Assembly: GCF_009735645.1 (NCBI RefSeq)
Contig: NZ_CP032550.1
Coordinates: forward strand, 248,001-312,000
From: Microbacterium oryzae
GTDB lineage: Bacteria; Actinomycetota; Actinomycetes; Actinomycetales; Microbacteriaceae
Reading direction: 5' to 3'
DNA: 64,000 nucleotides
Translations under genes and position numbers: made by a program
In this document: positions 63,548 through 64,000 of the stretch, one piece after another
Layout: each line of letters starts with the position of its first letter
Numbering within the stretch: position 1 is the stretch's first letter
Notes under the pieces: model-generated
Told to the model about the DNA's origin: nothing
The model's input: only the letters and a program-made list of their open reading frames with translations
The model's database searches: none

Positions 63548-64000
63548 ATGGCTGAACTCGTCGTGCCCGACGTCCGCTTCCACACGTCTTTTCTCGAGTC
63601 TCACCGCGAATGGGCGGGTGCGGGGCAGGACGGCGCCGGGCTCCATGAGGACGATGACATCGTGACCCCGGGCGGGTTCGAGCGGTGGGTCGCGGAACTC
63701 GTCGCCTCGGAGCACACCCCTCGACGGCCCGGTCTCGTGCCGGACACGTATCGCTGGATCGTCGAGGGAGACGAGTACCTCGGCGCCGTGTCGTTCCGGC
63801 ACGAGCTCACGGAATGGCTGCATGATTTCGGCGGGCACATCGGGTACGGCGTGCGGCCATCCGCGCGGGGCAGGGGACTGGCCTCGTGGGCCCTGGGGTG
63901 CACGCTCGACCTGGCGCGGGAGCGAGGCTACCCCCGTGTTCTGCTGGTGTGCCGGGACGACAACGCGGCGTCCGCGCGCGTGATCGAGAAGAACGGCGGG
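63548..64000 (+). CDS. GNAT-family N-acetyltransferase (3' partial)
   Basis: An open frame of 151 codons cut by the window end. The acetyl-CoA loop RPSARGRGLASWAL fits the Q/RxxGxG/A motif, preceded by IGYGV. DDNAASARVIEKNGG is the typical C-terminal core of RimJ/RimL-like or streptothricin-acetyltransferase-like enzymes. The ATG at 63548 is only just after GGAGG, so the initiation signal is unclear. The substrate is unknown. Confidence 0.82.
   Translation, partial: MAELVVPDVRFHTSFLESHREWAGAGQDGAGLHEDDDIVTPGGFERWVAELVASEHTPRRPGLVPDTYRWIVEGDEYLGAVSFRHELTEWLHDFGGHIGYGVRPSARGRGLASWALGCTLDLARERGYPRVLLVCRDDNAASARVIEKNGG

Overview
This window is chromosomal DNA from a high-GC Gram-positive actinobacterium, most likely a Microbacteriaceae member such as Microbacterium. 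The evidence is the strong GC third-position bias, actinobacterial families (DUF501, DUF4307, DUF4245, PIN-PhoH, YtrA-type GntR), start codons that include many GTGs, and a gene order that matches, from memory, much of the Mycobacterium tuberculosis block from rplY/pth through mfd, eno, greA, uppS, phoH2, fum, glpX, xseBA and ispH to ychF. I see no rRNA, insertion sequence, prophage or CRISPR array. Almost all sequence is coding, so the interest lies in regulatory sites, small genes and the accessory genes set into the conserved order.

Layout. 1-5.8 kb: the end of an RnfD/ferredoxin-reductase-like membrane flavoprotein, a MacB-like ABC exporter, and a divergent two-component system. 5.8-8.7 kb: 6-phosphogluconate dehydrogenase, a 40-residue membrane protein and an alpha/beta hydrolase. 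8.7-17 kb: rplY, pth, mfd, nhaA, mazG, hisS. 17-21 kb: an amino acid permease divergent from a YtrA-type regulator, DUF1648 and CPBP-protease cassette. 21-24.4 kb: a lipoprotein-dependent ABC importer and an O-methyltransferase. 24.4-29.7 kb: eno, ftsB, DUF501, a mycosin-like protease, NDH-2 and a short-armed tRNA with a UAA anticodon. 29.7-37.6 kb: an accessory stretch (MFS exporter, GH29 fucosidase, AlkD-like protein, PEP-mutase family enzyme, GNAT, LemA, an anchored protein, a YcaQ-like protein). 37.7-48.8 kb: an AI-2E family transporter, ilvA, greA, DUF4307, TrhA, uppS, a class V aminotransferase, PIN-PhoH, cstA and ybdD. 48.8-64 kb: a PhoX-like phosphatase, fumC, carbonic anhydrase, DUF4245, xseB, xseA, ispH, fba, glpX, an exonuclease, a FUSC-type protein, ychF, a VOC protein, an acidic micro-protein and a GNAT cut by the window end.

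How the genes work together. Central carbon metabolism is well represented: gnd, eno, fba, glpX and fumC, plus carbon scavenging by CstA/YbdD. DNA and nucleotide maintenance (mfd, mazG, xseAB, AlkD-like), isoprenoid and envelope supply (ispH, uppS, ftsB), translation (rplY, pth, hisS, ychF) and phosphate response (PhoH with a PHO-box-like site, PhoX) account for most of the rest.

The clearest window-wide pattern is leaderless promoter architecture. About twenty genes have an nAnnnT hexamer, usually TAnnnT, placed 6-8 bases before the start codon with no Shine-Dalgarno sequence. I used this to choose several starts. Long GC palindromes with little or no loop and no U-tract sit at the ends of many transcription units.
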